DNA of 64,000 nucleotides, from NCBI RefSeq assembly GCF_050908845.1, contig NZ_CP194171.1:2294001-2358000 (forward strand), in the 5' to 3' direction. Positions within the stretch are counted from its first letter, which is position 1; every line of letters begins with the position of its first letter. The stretch comes from Marinobacterium_D sp050908845. GTDB lineage: Bacteria > Pseudomonadota > Gammaproteobacteria > Pseudomonadales > Balneatricaceae. This document shows, piece by piece, positions 8,035 to 16,240 of the stretch. Position numbers and translations under genes: made by a program. The notes under the pieces were generated by a model. The model saw only the letters and a program-made list of their open reading frames with translations. It was not told where the DNA came from and did no database searches.

Positions 8035-8134
8035 GTTGCATTTTTGAGAGTTTGTCGGATGGCTGTTTGACGAAAGTCGAAGGGCTGCCGGTGTTTTGTT
8101 CTATCAGATCGCGTTTTTAAGAACATCGGAAGGA

Positions 8135-8169
8135 TAAAAAGGCCGGAGCGCTATCCTGCGACCGGCCTC
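8135..8169 (-). terminator. Rho-independent terminator after roxA
   Basis: On the minus strand AGGCCGG and CCGGCCT pair (with further inner pairing), followed by TTTTT. It starts about 10 bases after the roxA stop. Confidence 0.88.
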
Positions 8170-8179
8170 TGGGGGTGAT

Positions 8180-9343
8180 TTATTCGTCGCTCAGGTAGAG
8201 GCTGCCGGCGTGAATCAGCTGACATAACAGGTCAAGCTGCTGTTCAGACAGCTCAGTGGCAGCAATACGGATGCTTCTGTGTTCACCGCAGAGCTGTTCC
8301 AGTAACGCGGTGGAACCGGAAGTCACCGAATAGCTTTTACCATCAGCGAACAGCCGGGTCTTGTTGTCGCTACTGCGCACATAGGCCAGGCGGGCGCCCT
8401 CGTTGCGGCGGATCAGGTAACCCTCGTCAAGCGATTCAACCAGTTCATCGGTCGTGATCGACTCTCCTTCTTCGGTTAACTCCGGATACTTGGGATCGGT
8501 CATGTATTCACCAAACCAGCGGCTCAGCTGCTCGCGGTCCTGCAGGTAGCCTGCCAGTATCCCGGTGACACGGTCTATGGCGGCGCTGCTGATCTCTCCC
8601 GGATTCTGCTGCAGCTCCAGGTCTGCGTCTGTGTAGCGCGTCTCACGGCCCAGTTGCTCGCCGATGAAATCGCTGAAGCTGCGCAGGATTTCATTGTGTG
8701 CCGGGGCACGAAAGCCGATGGAGTAGGTCATGCAGCCATCACCGATCGCGTAGCCGTTATGAGCCACCTGCGGCGGCAGGTAGAGCATGTCGCCTGGTTC
8801 AAGATCAAAGGACTGCTCGACGACCCACTCTGGCAGAATCATCACTGGTGCGTCGTCGCGGCGCGGTGAATCCTCATCGCACAACCCGCCGAGCTCCCAG
8901 CGTCGGCAGCCTTCTGCCTGGAGCAGGAATACATCGTAATTGTCGTAATGGGGCCCCACACCACCCAGGTTGGCGGCATAGCTGATCATCAGGTCATCGA
9001 CGCGCCAGTTGGGAATAAAACTGAAGCGCTGTATCAGCTCGGCGGCTTCAGGTACCCAGTGGTCCACGGCCTGTACCAGCAGGGTCCAGTGGGACTCCGG
9101 CAGGGTTGCAAAATGCTCCTCCTTGAAGGGCCCCTGCTCAAGTGACCAGTGGTCTTTGTCCGGATCGAAACGGATCAGACGGGATTCAACCTCGGCCTCA
9201 CAGGCCAGGCCGGCCAGCTCATCAGCGCTCACCGGTGGTTCGAAATCGGGGATCGCCTGGCGGATAAGCAGCGGTTTTTTCTGCCAGTATTCGGTGAGAA
9301 ACTGCTCGGCAGAGAGTTCGCCGAGCGGGTATTGATCAATCAC
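8180..9343 (-). CDS. roxA: Ribosomal protein uL16 arginine hydroxylase RoxA (YcfD), cupin family
   Basis: A 387-residue Fe(II)/2-oxoglutarate-dependent JmjC-type oxygenase; in E. coli it hydroxylates an arginine of ribosomal protein uL16. The iron triad HxD...H begins at GPHYDNYDVFLLQ near residue 132 and the distal histidine is in YLPPQVAHNGYAIG near residue 195; the carboxy part is the winged-helix region of the family. Length is close to the 373-residue E. coli protein. The start is a GTG whose last two bases form the stop of the small gene upstream (GTGA overlap), so it is translationally coupled to it. Confidence 0.9.
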   Translation of the reverse strand: MIDQYPLGELSAEQFLTEYWQKKPLLIRQAIPDFEPPVSADELAGLACEAEVESRLIRFDPDKDHWSLEQGPFKEEHFATLPESHWTLLVQAVDHWVPEAAELIQRFSFIPNWRVDDLMISYAANLGGVGPHYDNYDVFLLQAEGCRRWELGGLCDEDSPRRDDAPVMILPEWVVEQSFDLEPGDMLYLPPQVAHNGYAIGDGCMTYSIGFRAPAHNEILRSFSDFIGEQLGRETRYTDADLELQQNPGEISSAAIDRVTGILAGYLQDREQLSRWFGEYMTDPKYPELTEEGESITTDELVESLDEGYLIRRNEGARLAYVRSSDNKTRLFADGKSYSVTSGSTALLEQLCGEHRSIRIAATELSEQQLDLLCQLIHAGSLYLSDE

Positions 9344-9591
9344 TTGGTTAGGAGCTCCTGAAGTTCATTTGCCGCCTGCTCCAGCTCTTCCATCACTTTG
9401 CGGGTATCTTTCGATGACAGCGCCGCGGTGCGGTTGTTGCCTACCATGCGCAGGCATTTGGATATCTGGTCGGCGCAGCGCTGAATGCCGCTGAGATTGT
9501 ATTGGTACTGTTCCATGTTTTCCGCGGCATCGGCCAGTGCTTTGTGAAGCTCGCCGGCCTGGTTGGCTAACTGGTGCAGGCTCTGACTCAT
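9340..9591 (-). CDS. Small coiled-coil hypothetical protein upstream of roxA
   Basis: An 83-residue acidic helical protein that I do not recognise (begins MSQSLHQLANQAGELHKALADA; ends KVMEELEQAANELQELLTK). It has heptad-like leucines and no membrane segment, and contains two cysteines near the middle. I chose the ATG at 9591 because GAGGGAG lies just upstream; a start at 9639 would add 16 unlikely residues. The stop overlaps the roxA GTG start, so the two are made together. Function unknown. Confidence 0.7.
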   Translation of the reverse strand: MSQSLHQLANQAGELHKALADAAENMEQYQYNLSGIQRCADQISKCLRMVGNNRTAALSSKDTRKVMEELEQAANELQELLTK

Positions 9592-9657
9592 TGGGCTCTC
9601 CCTCTGCTTTTTGCGATTAACTGTAGCAGCGGTGCACAAGAGTTGTAATCTACCTGG

Positions 9658-10386
9658 TCAGTCTTTACTTAGCCGGGCAACGGTTTCCTCTACCGAGGCG
9701 AGGATGCCGCGCAGCATGCCCAGTTCGGCTTTTTCCGGACGGGAGCGATTAAAGTAGCGACGTAGCTTATCCATGACCCGGCCTTCGTGCTGGGGGATGA
9801 TGAAGTTGGTCACTCTCAGTACGCGCTCCAGGTGTTCATAAAACAGGGCTATCTCCTGCTGGCGCGGATAGGGGGCTGGCTCAGAGGGTGTCAGGGCGCT
9901 GCGTTTTTCGGCGCGACGCAATTCGTAGCACACCAGCTGGATCGCCTGGGCCACATTCAGTACCGGGTATTCTTCATTGGCATCAATATAGAGATGGCGG
10001 TTACACAGCAGCATCTCGGCGTTATTGAGTCCCATGGTCTCGCGGCCAAACAGGATAGCGATCTCGCCGCTGGCTGACTCCTGTATGACTTGAGCGGCGG
10101 CACTTTCCACGTCGAGCAGGGGCAGGTCGTAGGTGCGCTCCCGGGCACTGGTCCCGATGACCAGCTGGCAGTCGGCGATAGCCTCTTCGACGCTGTCGAC
10201 GACAATCGCGACGTCGAGAAGATCTTTGGCACCGGCGGCTCGAGACTCGGCCTCTTCATGGGGAAATAGGCGTGGTTTTACCAGGTAAAGCTGGCTCAGC
10301 CCCATGTTTTTCAGCGCCCTGGCCGCTGCGCCGATATTGCCGGGGTGAAAGGTTTCTACCAGTACGATTCGAATATTGCTCAGCAT
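9658..10386 (-). CDS. trmJ: tRNA (cytidine/uridine-2'-O)-methyltransferase TrmJ
   Basis: A SPOUT-class methyltransferase that 2'-O-methylates residue 32 of tRNA. The amino domain opens IRIVLVETFHPGNIGAAARALKNMG, with the knotted SAM-binding loops ILFGRETMGLNNAEM near residue 112 and LNVAQAIQLVCYELRR near residue 143; a helical carboxy extension (about residues 170-242) is present as in E. coli TrmJ. It lies between purB and the small gene upstream of roxA on the same strand; a purB terminator separates it from purB. The usual neighbour iscR is not in this window. Confidence 0.93.
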   Translation of the reverse strand: MLSNIRIVLVETFHPGNIGAAARALKNMGLSQLYLVKPRLFPHEEAESRAAGAKDLLDVAIVVDSVEEAIADCQLVIGTSARERTYDLPLLDVESAAAQVIQESASGEIAILFGRETMGLNNAEMLLCNRHLYIDANEEYPVLNVAQAIQLVCYELRRAEKRSALTPSEPAPYPRQQEIALFYEHLERVLRVTNFIIPQHEGRVMDKLRRYFNRSRPEKAELGMLRGILASVEETVARLSKD

Positions 10387-10467
10387 GGTGATGGATGTGT
10401 CGGGGTGGATTGAGATCTCTGTCCAGCGCGGAAGCCGCGGGGTAGAGGGTTTTATCGTCCTGAACGT

Positions 10468-10493
10468 AAAAGAGCCGGCAGTGCCGGCTCTTT
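10468..10493 (-). terminator. Rho-independent terminator after purB
   Basis: Perfect stem AAAGAGCCGGCA / TGCCGGCTCTTT with essentially no spare loop, 18 bases after the purB stop; T runs follow on the minus strand. Confidence 0.85.
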
Positions 10494-10510
10494 CGCTGTT
10501 GCAGGCGGGA

Positions 10511-11875
10511 TCAGATGCGACGCGCCTGATCCGCTGCGTTACCGGTGTAGCTGCCCGGCGTCATCGCCTTCAGAGCCGCTTTCGGTTCGGCCGGGATGTC
10601 CAGCTTGTCGATGAACTCCATCAGGGTCTCTTTGGTCATCGCCTTGCCGCGGGTCAGCTCCTTGAGCTTCTCGTACGGCGCTTCGATGCCGTAGCGGCGC
10701 ATCACGGTCTGAATCGGCTCGGCCAGTACTTCCCAGGCGTTATCCAGGTCGGTGTTCAGGCGCTCGGCGTTCATCTCCAGCTTGCTGATACCCTTGAGGC
10801 TGGCCTGGTAGGCGATCATGCTGTAACCGAAGCCGACGCCCATGTTGCGCAGCACGGTGGAGTCGGTCAGGTCACGCTGCCAGCGGGAGATCGGCAGTTT
10901 GGCAGCCAGGTGCTGCATCACCGCGTTGGCGATGCCAAGGTTGCCTTCGGAGTTTTCGAAATCGATCGGGTTGACCTTGTGCGGCATAGTCGAGGAGCCC
11001 ACTTCGCCGGCTATGGTCTTCTGCTTGAAGTAACCCAGGGAGATGTAGCCCCAGACATCGCGGTCGAAATCGATCAGGATGGTGTTGAAGCGGCAGACGG
11101 CGTCGAACAGCTCGGCGATGTAGTCGTGCGGCTCGATCTGGGTGGTGTACGGGTTCCAGTCCAGGCCCAGAGACTCAACGAACGTCTTGGCGTTGGCTTC
11201 CCAGTCCACTTCGGGATAAGCGGACAGGTGAGCGTTGTAGTTGCCGACGGCGCCGTTGATCTTGCCGAAGAACTCGATAGCGTCCAGCTGCTTGAGCTGG
11301 CGCTGCAGGCGGCAAGCCACGTTGGCCATCTCTTTGCCCAGGGTGGACGGAGAGGCGGTCTGGCCGTGGGTGCGGGACAACATCGGCTGATCGGCGTGCT
11401 TGCGCGCCAGTTCGGCGATCTCGTCAGCGATTTTCTGCATCGGCTGGTTGAGTTCCGCCAGGCCGTTCTTGAGCATCAGCGCGTGAGACAGGTTGTTGAT
11501 GTCTTCAGAGGTGCAGGCGAAGTGAACGAATTCGCTGATTGCCACCAGCTCGTCGTTTTCCGCGATCTCCTGCTTGATGAAGTACTCCACCGCCTTGACG
11601 TCATGGTTGGTGGTGCGCTCGATCTCTTTGATACGTTCGGCATCTTCGATACCGAAATCGCTGACAATGCTGTTCAGGCGTGCGTTGGCGTTGTCGCTCA
11701 GGGCAGGGACTTCGCTGATCTGCGGATGTGCGGCAAGCTGCTGGAGCCAGCGGATCTCTACTTCAACGCGAAAGCGGATCAATCCGTATTCGCTGAATAT
11801 GTTGCGCAGGTCGGCAGTTTTACTGCCGTAACGTCCATCGACCGGGGAAACAGCGGTGAGGGCAGAAAGCTCCAT
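10511..11875 (-). CDS. purB: Adenylosuccinate lyase
   Basis: PurB acts twice in purine synthesis, releasing fumarate from SAICAR and from adenylosuccinate. The family start MELSALTAVSPVDGRYG fixes the ATG at 11875; a further five codons upstream are not needed. Signature loop GSSTMPHKVNPIDFENSEGN lies near residue 293, with the substrate histidine region SRTHGQTASPSTLGKE near residue 168. At 454 residues it is the E. coli-type enzyme. It lies upstream of trmJ and downstream of hflD, the order conserved in gammaproteobacteria. Confidence 0.97.
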   Translation of the reverse strand: MELSALTAVSPVDGRYGSKTADLRNIFSEYGLIRFRVEVEIRWLQQLAAHPQISEVPALSDNANARLNSIVSDFGIEDAERIKEIERTTNHDVKAVEYFIKQEIAENDELVAISEFVHFACTSEDINNLSHALMLKNGLAELNQPMQKIADEIAELARKHADQPMLSRTHGQTASPSTLGKEMANVACRLQRQLKQLDAIEFFGKINGAVGNYNAHLSAYPEVDWEANAKTFVESLGLDWNPYTTQIEPHDYIAELFDAVCRFNTILIDFDRDVWGYISLGYFKQKTIAGEVGSSTMPHKVNPIDFENSEGNLGIANAVMQHLAAKLPISRWQRDLTDSTVLRNMGVGFGYSMIAYQASLKGISKLEMNAERLNTDLDNAWEVLAEPIQTVMRRYGIEAPYEKLKELTRGKAMTKETLMEFIDKLDIPAEPKAALKAMTPGSYTGNAADQARRI

Positions 11876-12015
11876 GTCGAACAGTCTCACTAATTGGCGG
11901 TTGCTTGGAAAAGGCGCACATTATAGCGGATGTGCGCGATAAAGGTTAGGGAAGCCACGAACAAGTCGATAGCGCCCCCGGACCGGATGCCTGGGCCTGG
12001 CGGCTACAGGCGGGC

Positions 12016-12711
12016 TTAAAGCTCTCCGGTATGAAATTTTTGCAGGGATGGGCGCACCCGGGAGCGGAAGAAAAACAGGTGCCAGCGCTTGCCACCCACC
12101 TGGCGCCAGAGAATCACAGCACGGATACCGGCCAGCAGCAGGGCGCGGATACGGGCGGCGTTTTCGCTGTTTTGAAGGTGTCGTGGATCGCCGCCGACCT
12201 GCACCCGGATGGTAAAGGTGCTCAGGGTATCCTGGTAGAGGGAGGCGATGCCGGCGATGACGTTGGAGTGGGTATAGATCGACGGATCGGCCGGTGCGGT
12301 GTCGGTCGCGGTGGACTCGTCACTGGGTTGTTCACCAAAATAGCGGGCTTTCTGCTCAAGCTGATCAAGGCGCTTGCCGATCTCGTCCATCATGTCAGGA
12401 CGTGCCGCGAGCTTGCGCTCCAGCTGGATCAGTGTGAGCGCGTAACGCATCACATCCGGGTTGATGCCGCCGGCGCGTTTGTCGACCAGCTCCTGCATCT
12501 GCTTCAAACCCAGGCTCAGGTTGTAGGGCAGATCACGTGCACCGCCGTAAACGTCCTCGGTCAGCTTCGGGTTCGAGGCAAACAGGCTGGCGATGGAGGT
12601 TTCGAAACTGTTCTGTGCCACCATGCCGCGGCGCGCAATCTGCTCTACCAGACTGACTGCTTGAAACAGTCCGGCTAGCGCGATGGCTTGTTCATCGTGC
12701 TGGCGTGCCAT
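12016..12711 (-). CDS. hflD: High-frequency lysogenization protein HflD
   Basis: HflD is a peripheral inner-membrane protein known in E. coli for modulating lambda CII; its housekeeping role is unclear. The start QAIALAGLFQAVSLVEQIARRG is characteristic, and the 231-residue helical protein is slightly longer than the 213-residue E. coli form, with an extra region near residues 130-145. Its ATG overlaps the mnmA stop by one base (TGATG), so it is cotranslated with mnmA as in other gammaproteobacteria. Confidence 0.92.
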   Translation of the reverse strand: MARQHDEQAIALAGLFQAVSLVEQIARRGMVAQNSFETSIASLFASNPKLTEDVYGGARDLPYNLSLGLKQMQELVDKRAGGINPDVMRYALTLIQLERKLAARPDMMDEIGKRLDQLEQKARYFGEQPSDESTATDTAPADPSIYTHSNVIAGIASLYQDTLSTFTIRVQVGGDPRHLQNSENAARIRALLLAGIRAVILWRQVGGKRWHLFFFRSRVRPSLQKFHTGEL

Positions 12712-13826
12712 CAGGCAACCTCCTCGGAATTAATGCGTGACGTGGTTTCGATAACGCCACCGCCAAGACAGACTTCATCCAGGTAAAACACGGCCGACTG
12801 GCCCGGTGTAACCGCGCGCTGCGGGTTGTCGAACTCTACCCGGTAACCCGTTTCGGTGCGGTGAACGACACAGTCCTGGTCGGCCTGGCGATAACGGACC
12901 TTGGCTTTGCAGCGCAGCGGCATCCGGGGTTCCTCGCCACTGATCCAGAAAATCTCGGTGCAGGTCAGCCAGTCTGCAAACAGCAGCGGGTGGTTGGTGC
13001 CCTGGACCGCGATCAGTACATTACGCTCGAGATCCTTGTCGGCCACAAACCAGGGCTCTTCCGGGTAGTTGGTAAGGCCGCCGATACCCAGCCCCTGGCG
13101 CTGGCCGATGGTGTAGTACATCAGGCCCTGGTGATCGCCAATGACATCGCCATCGGGGGTTTCAATCTTGCCCGGTTGCGCCGGCAGGTACTGCTTTAGA
13201 AAGTCGCTGAAGCGGCGCTCGCCTATAAAGCAGATGCCGGTGCTGTCTTTTTTACTGTGGGTGACCAGGCCGTGTTCTTCGGCCAGCGCACGTACCGCGG
13301 GTTTCTCCAGTTCGCCGACCGGGAACAGCGTCTGTGCCAGCTCTGCTTCGCCGACCTGGTGCAGGAAATAGCTCTGATCCTTGTTGCCATCCAGTCCCTT
13401 GAGCAGCACCGCACGGCCGTCACGCTCACCCCGGCGCACATAATGTCCGGTGGCGATCAGGTCGCCGCCCAGCATCTGTGCGTATTCGAGAAAGGCCTTG
13501 AACTTAATTTCCCGGTTACAGAGGATATCCGGGTTCGGGGTGCGCCCGGCCTTGTACTCTTCGAGAAAGTGTTCGAACACGTTGTCCCAATATTCGGCGG
13601 CAAAGTTTGCCGTGTGCAGCTTGATGCCGAGTTTGTCGCAAACGGCCTGGGCATCCGCCAGGTCCTCCTTGGCGGTACAGTACTCGGTGCCGTCGTCTTC
13701 TTCCCAGTTCTTCATGAACAGGCCTTCGACCTGGTAGCCCTGTTGCTGCAGTAGAAGGGCGGAGACGGAGGAGTCCACGCCGCCGGACATGCCGACGATC
13801 ACTTTGGTGGCGCTGGGTTCACTCAT
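12711..13826 (-). CDS. mnmA: tRNA-specific 2-thiouridylase MnmA
   Basis: MnmA adds sulfur at position 2 of the wobble uridine in Lys, Glu and Gln tRNAs. The PP-loop GMSGGVDSSVSA is at the amino end, the first catalytic cysteine is in DILCNREIKFK near residue 98, and the second in STGICFIGERRF near residue 195. I chose ATG 13826 because the protein then aligns with the E. coli start; in-frame ATGs at 13844 and 13856 are possible and none has a strong ribosome site. The reading frame continues close to the nudJ stop, so nudJ-mnmA-hflD form one unit. Confidence 0.94.
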   Translation of the reverse strand: MSEPSATKVIVGMSGGVDSSVSALLLQQQGYQVEGLFMKNWEEDDGTEYCTAKEDLADAQAVCDKLGIKLHTANFAAEYWDNVFEHFLEEYKAGRTPNPDILCNREIKFKAFLEYAQMLGGDLIATGHYVRRGERDGRAVLLKGLDGNKDQSYFLHQVGEAELAQTLFPVGELEKPAVRALAEEHGLVTHSKKDSTGICFIGERRFSDFLKQYLPAQPGKIETPDGDVIGDHQGLMYYTIGQRQGLGIGGLTNYPEEPWFVADKDLERNVLIAVQGTNHPLLFADWLTCTEIFWISGEEPRMPLRCKAKVRYRQADQDCVVHRTETGYRVEFDNPQRAVTPGQSAVFYLDEVCLGGGVIETTSRINSEEVA

Positions 13827-13845
13827 GGGTTGGACATCTTTCATT

Positions 13846-14292
13846 TCAGGGTTCATGGATCAGCGATAGCGGGTAACGGGTTCCGGCAAGATAGTCGTCG
13901 ATACATTCAAGCACCAGTTTGCTGCGCAGCATCTCGCTGCGATCGGCGATCTCGTCGCGTGTGAGCCAGAGGGCGCGCTGTATGCCGTCGTCAAGGTCCC
14001 GTTCCGGATCGTGGGAAACCGCTTCGGCAATAAAGCAGGCGCGGTGGTAGGTCACGCCGTTGGCCGGTGCCCGATACACATAAAGACCGAGAAAATGCGT
14101 TGGGGTTACCTGCCAGCCGGTCTCTTCGAGTGTTTCGCGGCGAGCGGCATCGGTGAACGCTTCATTTTCTTCCAGATGGCCGGCTGGTTGATTGATAACC
14201 AGGTGCCCGTCCGCGGAGAGTTCCTCAACCAGAAGAAAGCGGCCGTCACGTTCGACGATGGTGGCAACGGTGGCGTGCGGTGTCCAGCGCAT
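13846..14292 (-). CDS. nudJ: Nudix phosphatase NudJ
   Basis: A small cytoplasmic pyrophosphohydrolase; E. coli NudJ acts on thiamine pyrophosphate precursors and nucleoside di- and triphosphates. The Nudix box is complete: GHLEENEAFTDAARRETLEE near residue 37 followed by TGW. I chose ATG 14292 (MRWTPHATVATIVERDG) because it matches the family start and has AGGAA upstream; the open frame extends 44 codons further but into non-family sequence. It precedes mnmA as in Pseudomonas and E. coli. Confidence 0.92.
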   Translation of the reverse strand: MRWTPHATVATIVERDGRFLLVEELSADGHLVINQPAGHLEENEAFTDAARRETLEETGWQVTPTHFLGLYVYRAPANGVTYHRACFIAEAVSHDPERDLDDGIQRALWLTRDEIADRSEMLRSKLVLECIDDYLAGTRYPLSLIHEP

Positions 14293-14444
14293 GTTCCTGT
14301 CTATTGTTGGAGCTCTGTTGTTGGGGTAAGGGTCGACGTATGGAGGATGTATCGAGTCGGAACGTTTTAGATTCCGCAACTTATGGCAGATAATAACAGT
14401 TAAAGGCACAAGGTGCTTCATCAATCGCTAGAGAGTCAGGGGGC

Positions 14445-14918
14445 ATGATCGTGCAACTGAATGAGATAGGTGTGCAGGAAGAGGAGTTTGATCTTGCTGC
14501 ACTGAACACCCGTTTGCGTGAAGGTGCCAGCCAGTATGGTGCCGTGGTTACATTTTCAGGGCTGGTGCGTGATTTTTCAGATCAGTCCCTGGATGCCCTG
14601 GAGCTTGAACACTACCCCGGGATGACCGAGCGCAGTCTTGAAAAAATTCTGGCGGAGGCGCGCCAGCGTTGGGATCTGGGTAACCTGATACTGCTGCATC
14701 GCGTGGGCAGAATGACGCCGGGTGATGAAATTGTGTTTGTGGGTGTGGCCAGTGCGCATCGCCAGGCGGCGTTCGAGGCGTGCCAGTTCCTGATGGATTA
14801 CCTGAAGCGTGACGCGCCTTTCTGGAAAAAAGAAGTCGTAGCCGGAAAAAGCCACTGGGTCGAGCAGAAAGAGAGCGATATCAGCGCCGCCGACGCCTGG
14901 GATTCGGAGCAGGGCTGA
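14445..14918 (+). CDS. moaE: Molybdopterin synthase catalytic subunit MoaE
   Basis: MoaE is the large subunit of molybdopterin synthase, which puts the dithiolene sulfurs into precursor Z using thiocarboxylated MoaD. Recognisable stretches are GAVVTFSGLVRDFS, LELEHYPGMTERSL, HRVGRMTPGDEIVFVGV and the active-site region DAPFWKKEVVAGKSHWVEQK near residue 120. The ATG at 14445 is the first in frame. No moaD, moaA or other cofactor gene is nearby, which is unusual. The last 38 bases overlap the convergent rluE gene. Confidence 0.93.
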   Translation: MIVQLNEIGVQEEEFDLAALNTRLREGASQYGAVVTFSGLVRDFSDQSLDALELEHYPGMTERSLEKILAEARQRWDLGNLILLHRVGRMTPGDEIVFVGVASAHRQAAFEACQFLMDYLKRDAPFWKKEVVAGKSHWVEQKESDISAADAWDSEQG

Positions 14919-15465
14919 CCGGCAGGTGCACCTCGTCCATGCGGTACTGGCCCGGCGCCAGGTCTTGCAGCGTCCAGTTGCCGATCGCGTAGCGAATCAG
15001 GCGAAGGGTCGGAAAACCGACGGCCGCGGTCATGCGCCTGACCTGGCGGTTGCGGCCTTCGCTGATGCGCATCTCGATCCAGCTGGTGGGCTGGTTCGCT
15101 CTTTGGCGTATCGGCGGGTTTCTGGGCCAGATGTCGGGCGCTTCGAGTCGCTCCGCTTTTGCCGGGCGGGTGAGTCCGTCCTTGAGTTTGACGCCCTGTC
15201 TCAGCTGTTGCAGCGCCGCATCAGTTATCTCTCCTTCTACCTGGGCCCAGTAGGTTTTTTCCAGCTTGAACCTGGGGTCGGCAATTCGGCGCTGCAGCGT
15301 GCCGTCATCCGTTAGTAGCAGCAGTCCTTCTGAGTCGTAGTCGAGCCGTCCGGCGGCATAAAAGTTTTTGTCGTCGATATAGTCTGCCAGGGTCCCGCGT
15401 CCTTCAGAATCAGTGAATTGGCTGAGAACCTGAAAGGGTTTGTTGAAAAGAATAATCCGGGACAT
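14881..15465 (-). CDS. rluE: 23S rRNA pseudouridine synthase RluE-type
   Basis: A 194-residue RsuA-family pseudouridine synthase; E. coli RluE modifies U2457 of 23S rRNA. The catalytic aspartate is in AAGRLDYDSEGLLLLTDDG near residue 42, and the conserved ISEGRNRQVRRMTAAVGFPT motif is near residue 133. There is no S4 domain, as expected for RluE. It converges on moaE with a 38-base overlap of coding sequences. The carboxy tail is short and arginine-rich (NPRRRRR). RluE versus a close paralogue cannot be separated fully by eye. Confidence 0.88.
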   Translation of the reverse strand: MSRIILFNKPFQVLSQFTDSEGRGTLADYIDDKNFYAAGRLDYDSEGLLLLTDDGTLQRRIADPRFKLEKTYWAQVEGEITDAALQQLRQGVKLKDGLTRPAKAERLEAPDIWPRNPPIRQRANQPTSWIEMRISEGRNRQVRRMTAAVGFPTLRLIRYAIGNWTLQDLAPGQYRMDEVHLPVSPAPNPRRRRR

Positions 15466-15793
15466 AAGAGGTCGCTCTGATGAGACTGGTGACTTGGCTC
15501 TGGCCGGCTAGTCTAAGGCCGAGACGCCGCGATGCAAGCGCTACCTGGCAGCGAAAGGGGGGAGTAATGTCATTGGGCGGGAGCCAGGCGATAAACTGAG
15601 GTTTGCTGGCCGTTGGCCGCAGCACCTTTGTCAGGCTTCGAAAGCCAGTTGCCAAGCGCCAGGTATCAAGTGTCCCGGTTGCTGCAACTATAACAGGCGA
15701 GCGTATGGGCCGGCGTCGGCGCGCCAGAAAACAGGGGATACCATCCAGGAGGTATCCCCGCTATCTCCGCCAGACCCGATTCCGGGAGTGCAA
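15466..15793. other. Intergenic region between rluE and cspD
   Basis: About 330 bases, containing the cspD terminator at its right end and presumably the rluE promoter at the left. Short ORFs here have no recognisable product. I see no other structure. Confidence 0.45.
15728..15760 (-). terminator. Rho-independent terminator after cspD
   Basis: On the minus strand GGGGATACC and GGTATCCCC pair around an eight-base loop, followed by TGTTTT. It begins about 35 bases past the cspD stop. Confidence 0.75.
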
Positions 15794-16000
15794 TTAATCC
15801 AGGGCGCGAATATTGACCGCGTGAATACCCTTGGGGCCTGATTTAGTGTCGAACTGGACGGTTTGTCCCGCTTTCAGACTTTTGTAGCCCTCGGCGAGAA
15901 TCGCAGAGAAGTGGGCGAATAATTCCTCATCGTAGGCTTCCGAGAGGATAAAACCATAGCCTTTGGCATTGTTGAACCACTTCACTTTCCCTGTATGCAT
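15794..16000 (-). CDS. cspD: Cold-shock-like protein CspD
   Basis: A 68-residue cold-shock-domain protein. RNP1 is KGYGFI and the RNP2 region is ELFAHFS; the start MHTGKVKWFNNAKGYGFI is standard. It lies divergently from clpS-clpA, the conserved place of cspD, whose E. coli product inhibits replication in stationary phase. The RNP2 block departs from the usual DVFVHFS by having ELFAHFS. A pair of inverted repeats in its long 5' region may form leader structure. Confidence 0.9.
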   Translation of the reverse strand: MHTGKVKWFNNAKGYGFILSEAYDEELFAHFSAILAEGYKSLKAGQTVQFDTKSGPKGIHAVNIRALD

Positions 16001-16032
16001 GTTTAACTCCCGTTGATTTCGCTTAACTAAGG

Positions 16033-16057
16033 CCCATTTACACGGTTTGGAAATGGG
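16033..16057. repeat. Inverted repeat in the cspD/clpS divergent region
   Basis: CCCATTT (16033-16039) and AAATGGG (16051-16057) pair across 11 bases, in the expected 5' leader or promoter of cspD, 33 bases from its start. It may be a leader hairpin. Confidence 0.4.
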
Positions 16058-16071
16058 TCTAAACGCGAACC

Positions 16072-16093
16072 TCTACACGCTCTGTAGTGTAGA
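16072..16093. repeat. Second inverted repeat in the cspD/clpS divergent region
   Basis: TCTACAC (16072-16078) and GTGTAGA (16087-16093) pair across eight bases in the middle of the 240-base divergent region. It could be a regulator site or a hairpin. Confidence 0.35.
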
Positions 16094-16240
16094 AGGTACT
16101 CCTTTACATCATTGCAGGGACTGCAGATACTGGAGAAACACTCCTGCATTTGCGGCAGTATAACATCTGGTTGGTACGACACTAGACCCAGTAATCAGGA
16201 ATTCAAACTCCCGTTAGAAGGTTAGAGAAAACAGTTGCTT

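Larger units (their letters stand above)
7653..8134. other. Long intergenic region upstream of aceA
   Basis: About 480 bases without a supported gene. Bases 7653-7850 hold the aceA leader, promoter and operator-like sites; 7900-8100 is strongly AT-rich with the 21-bp inverted repeat. A 73-codon minus-strand ORF (7905-8126) lies here, but it overlaps the palindrome, has no recognisable product and is not called. An unannotated small RNA is possible but I see no clear promoter/terminator pair for one. Confidence 0.5.

Noticed and set aside
7905..8126. A 73-codon minus-strand ORF in the AT-rich region upstream of aceA
   Set aside because: It spans the perfect palindrome, has atypical composition for this genome and no ribosome site or recognisable product.
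10376..11893. A 505-codon plus-strand open frame opposite purB
   Set aside because: It lies wholly antisense to a clear PurB, has no recognisable domain, and arises from the codon bias of the real gene. The same applies to long antisense frames opposite aceA (6579-7649), clpA (17228-18205), trxB (20786-21694), ftsK (23496-24197), the GH13 phosphorylase (39446-40561), amt (48064-49026) and metH (52254-53390).
15603..15797. A 64-codon plus-strand ORF between rluE and cspD
   Set aside because: It runs through the cspD terminator and encodes a low-complexity arginine-rich string without family features.
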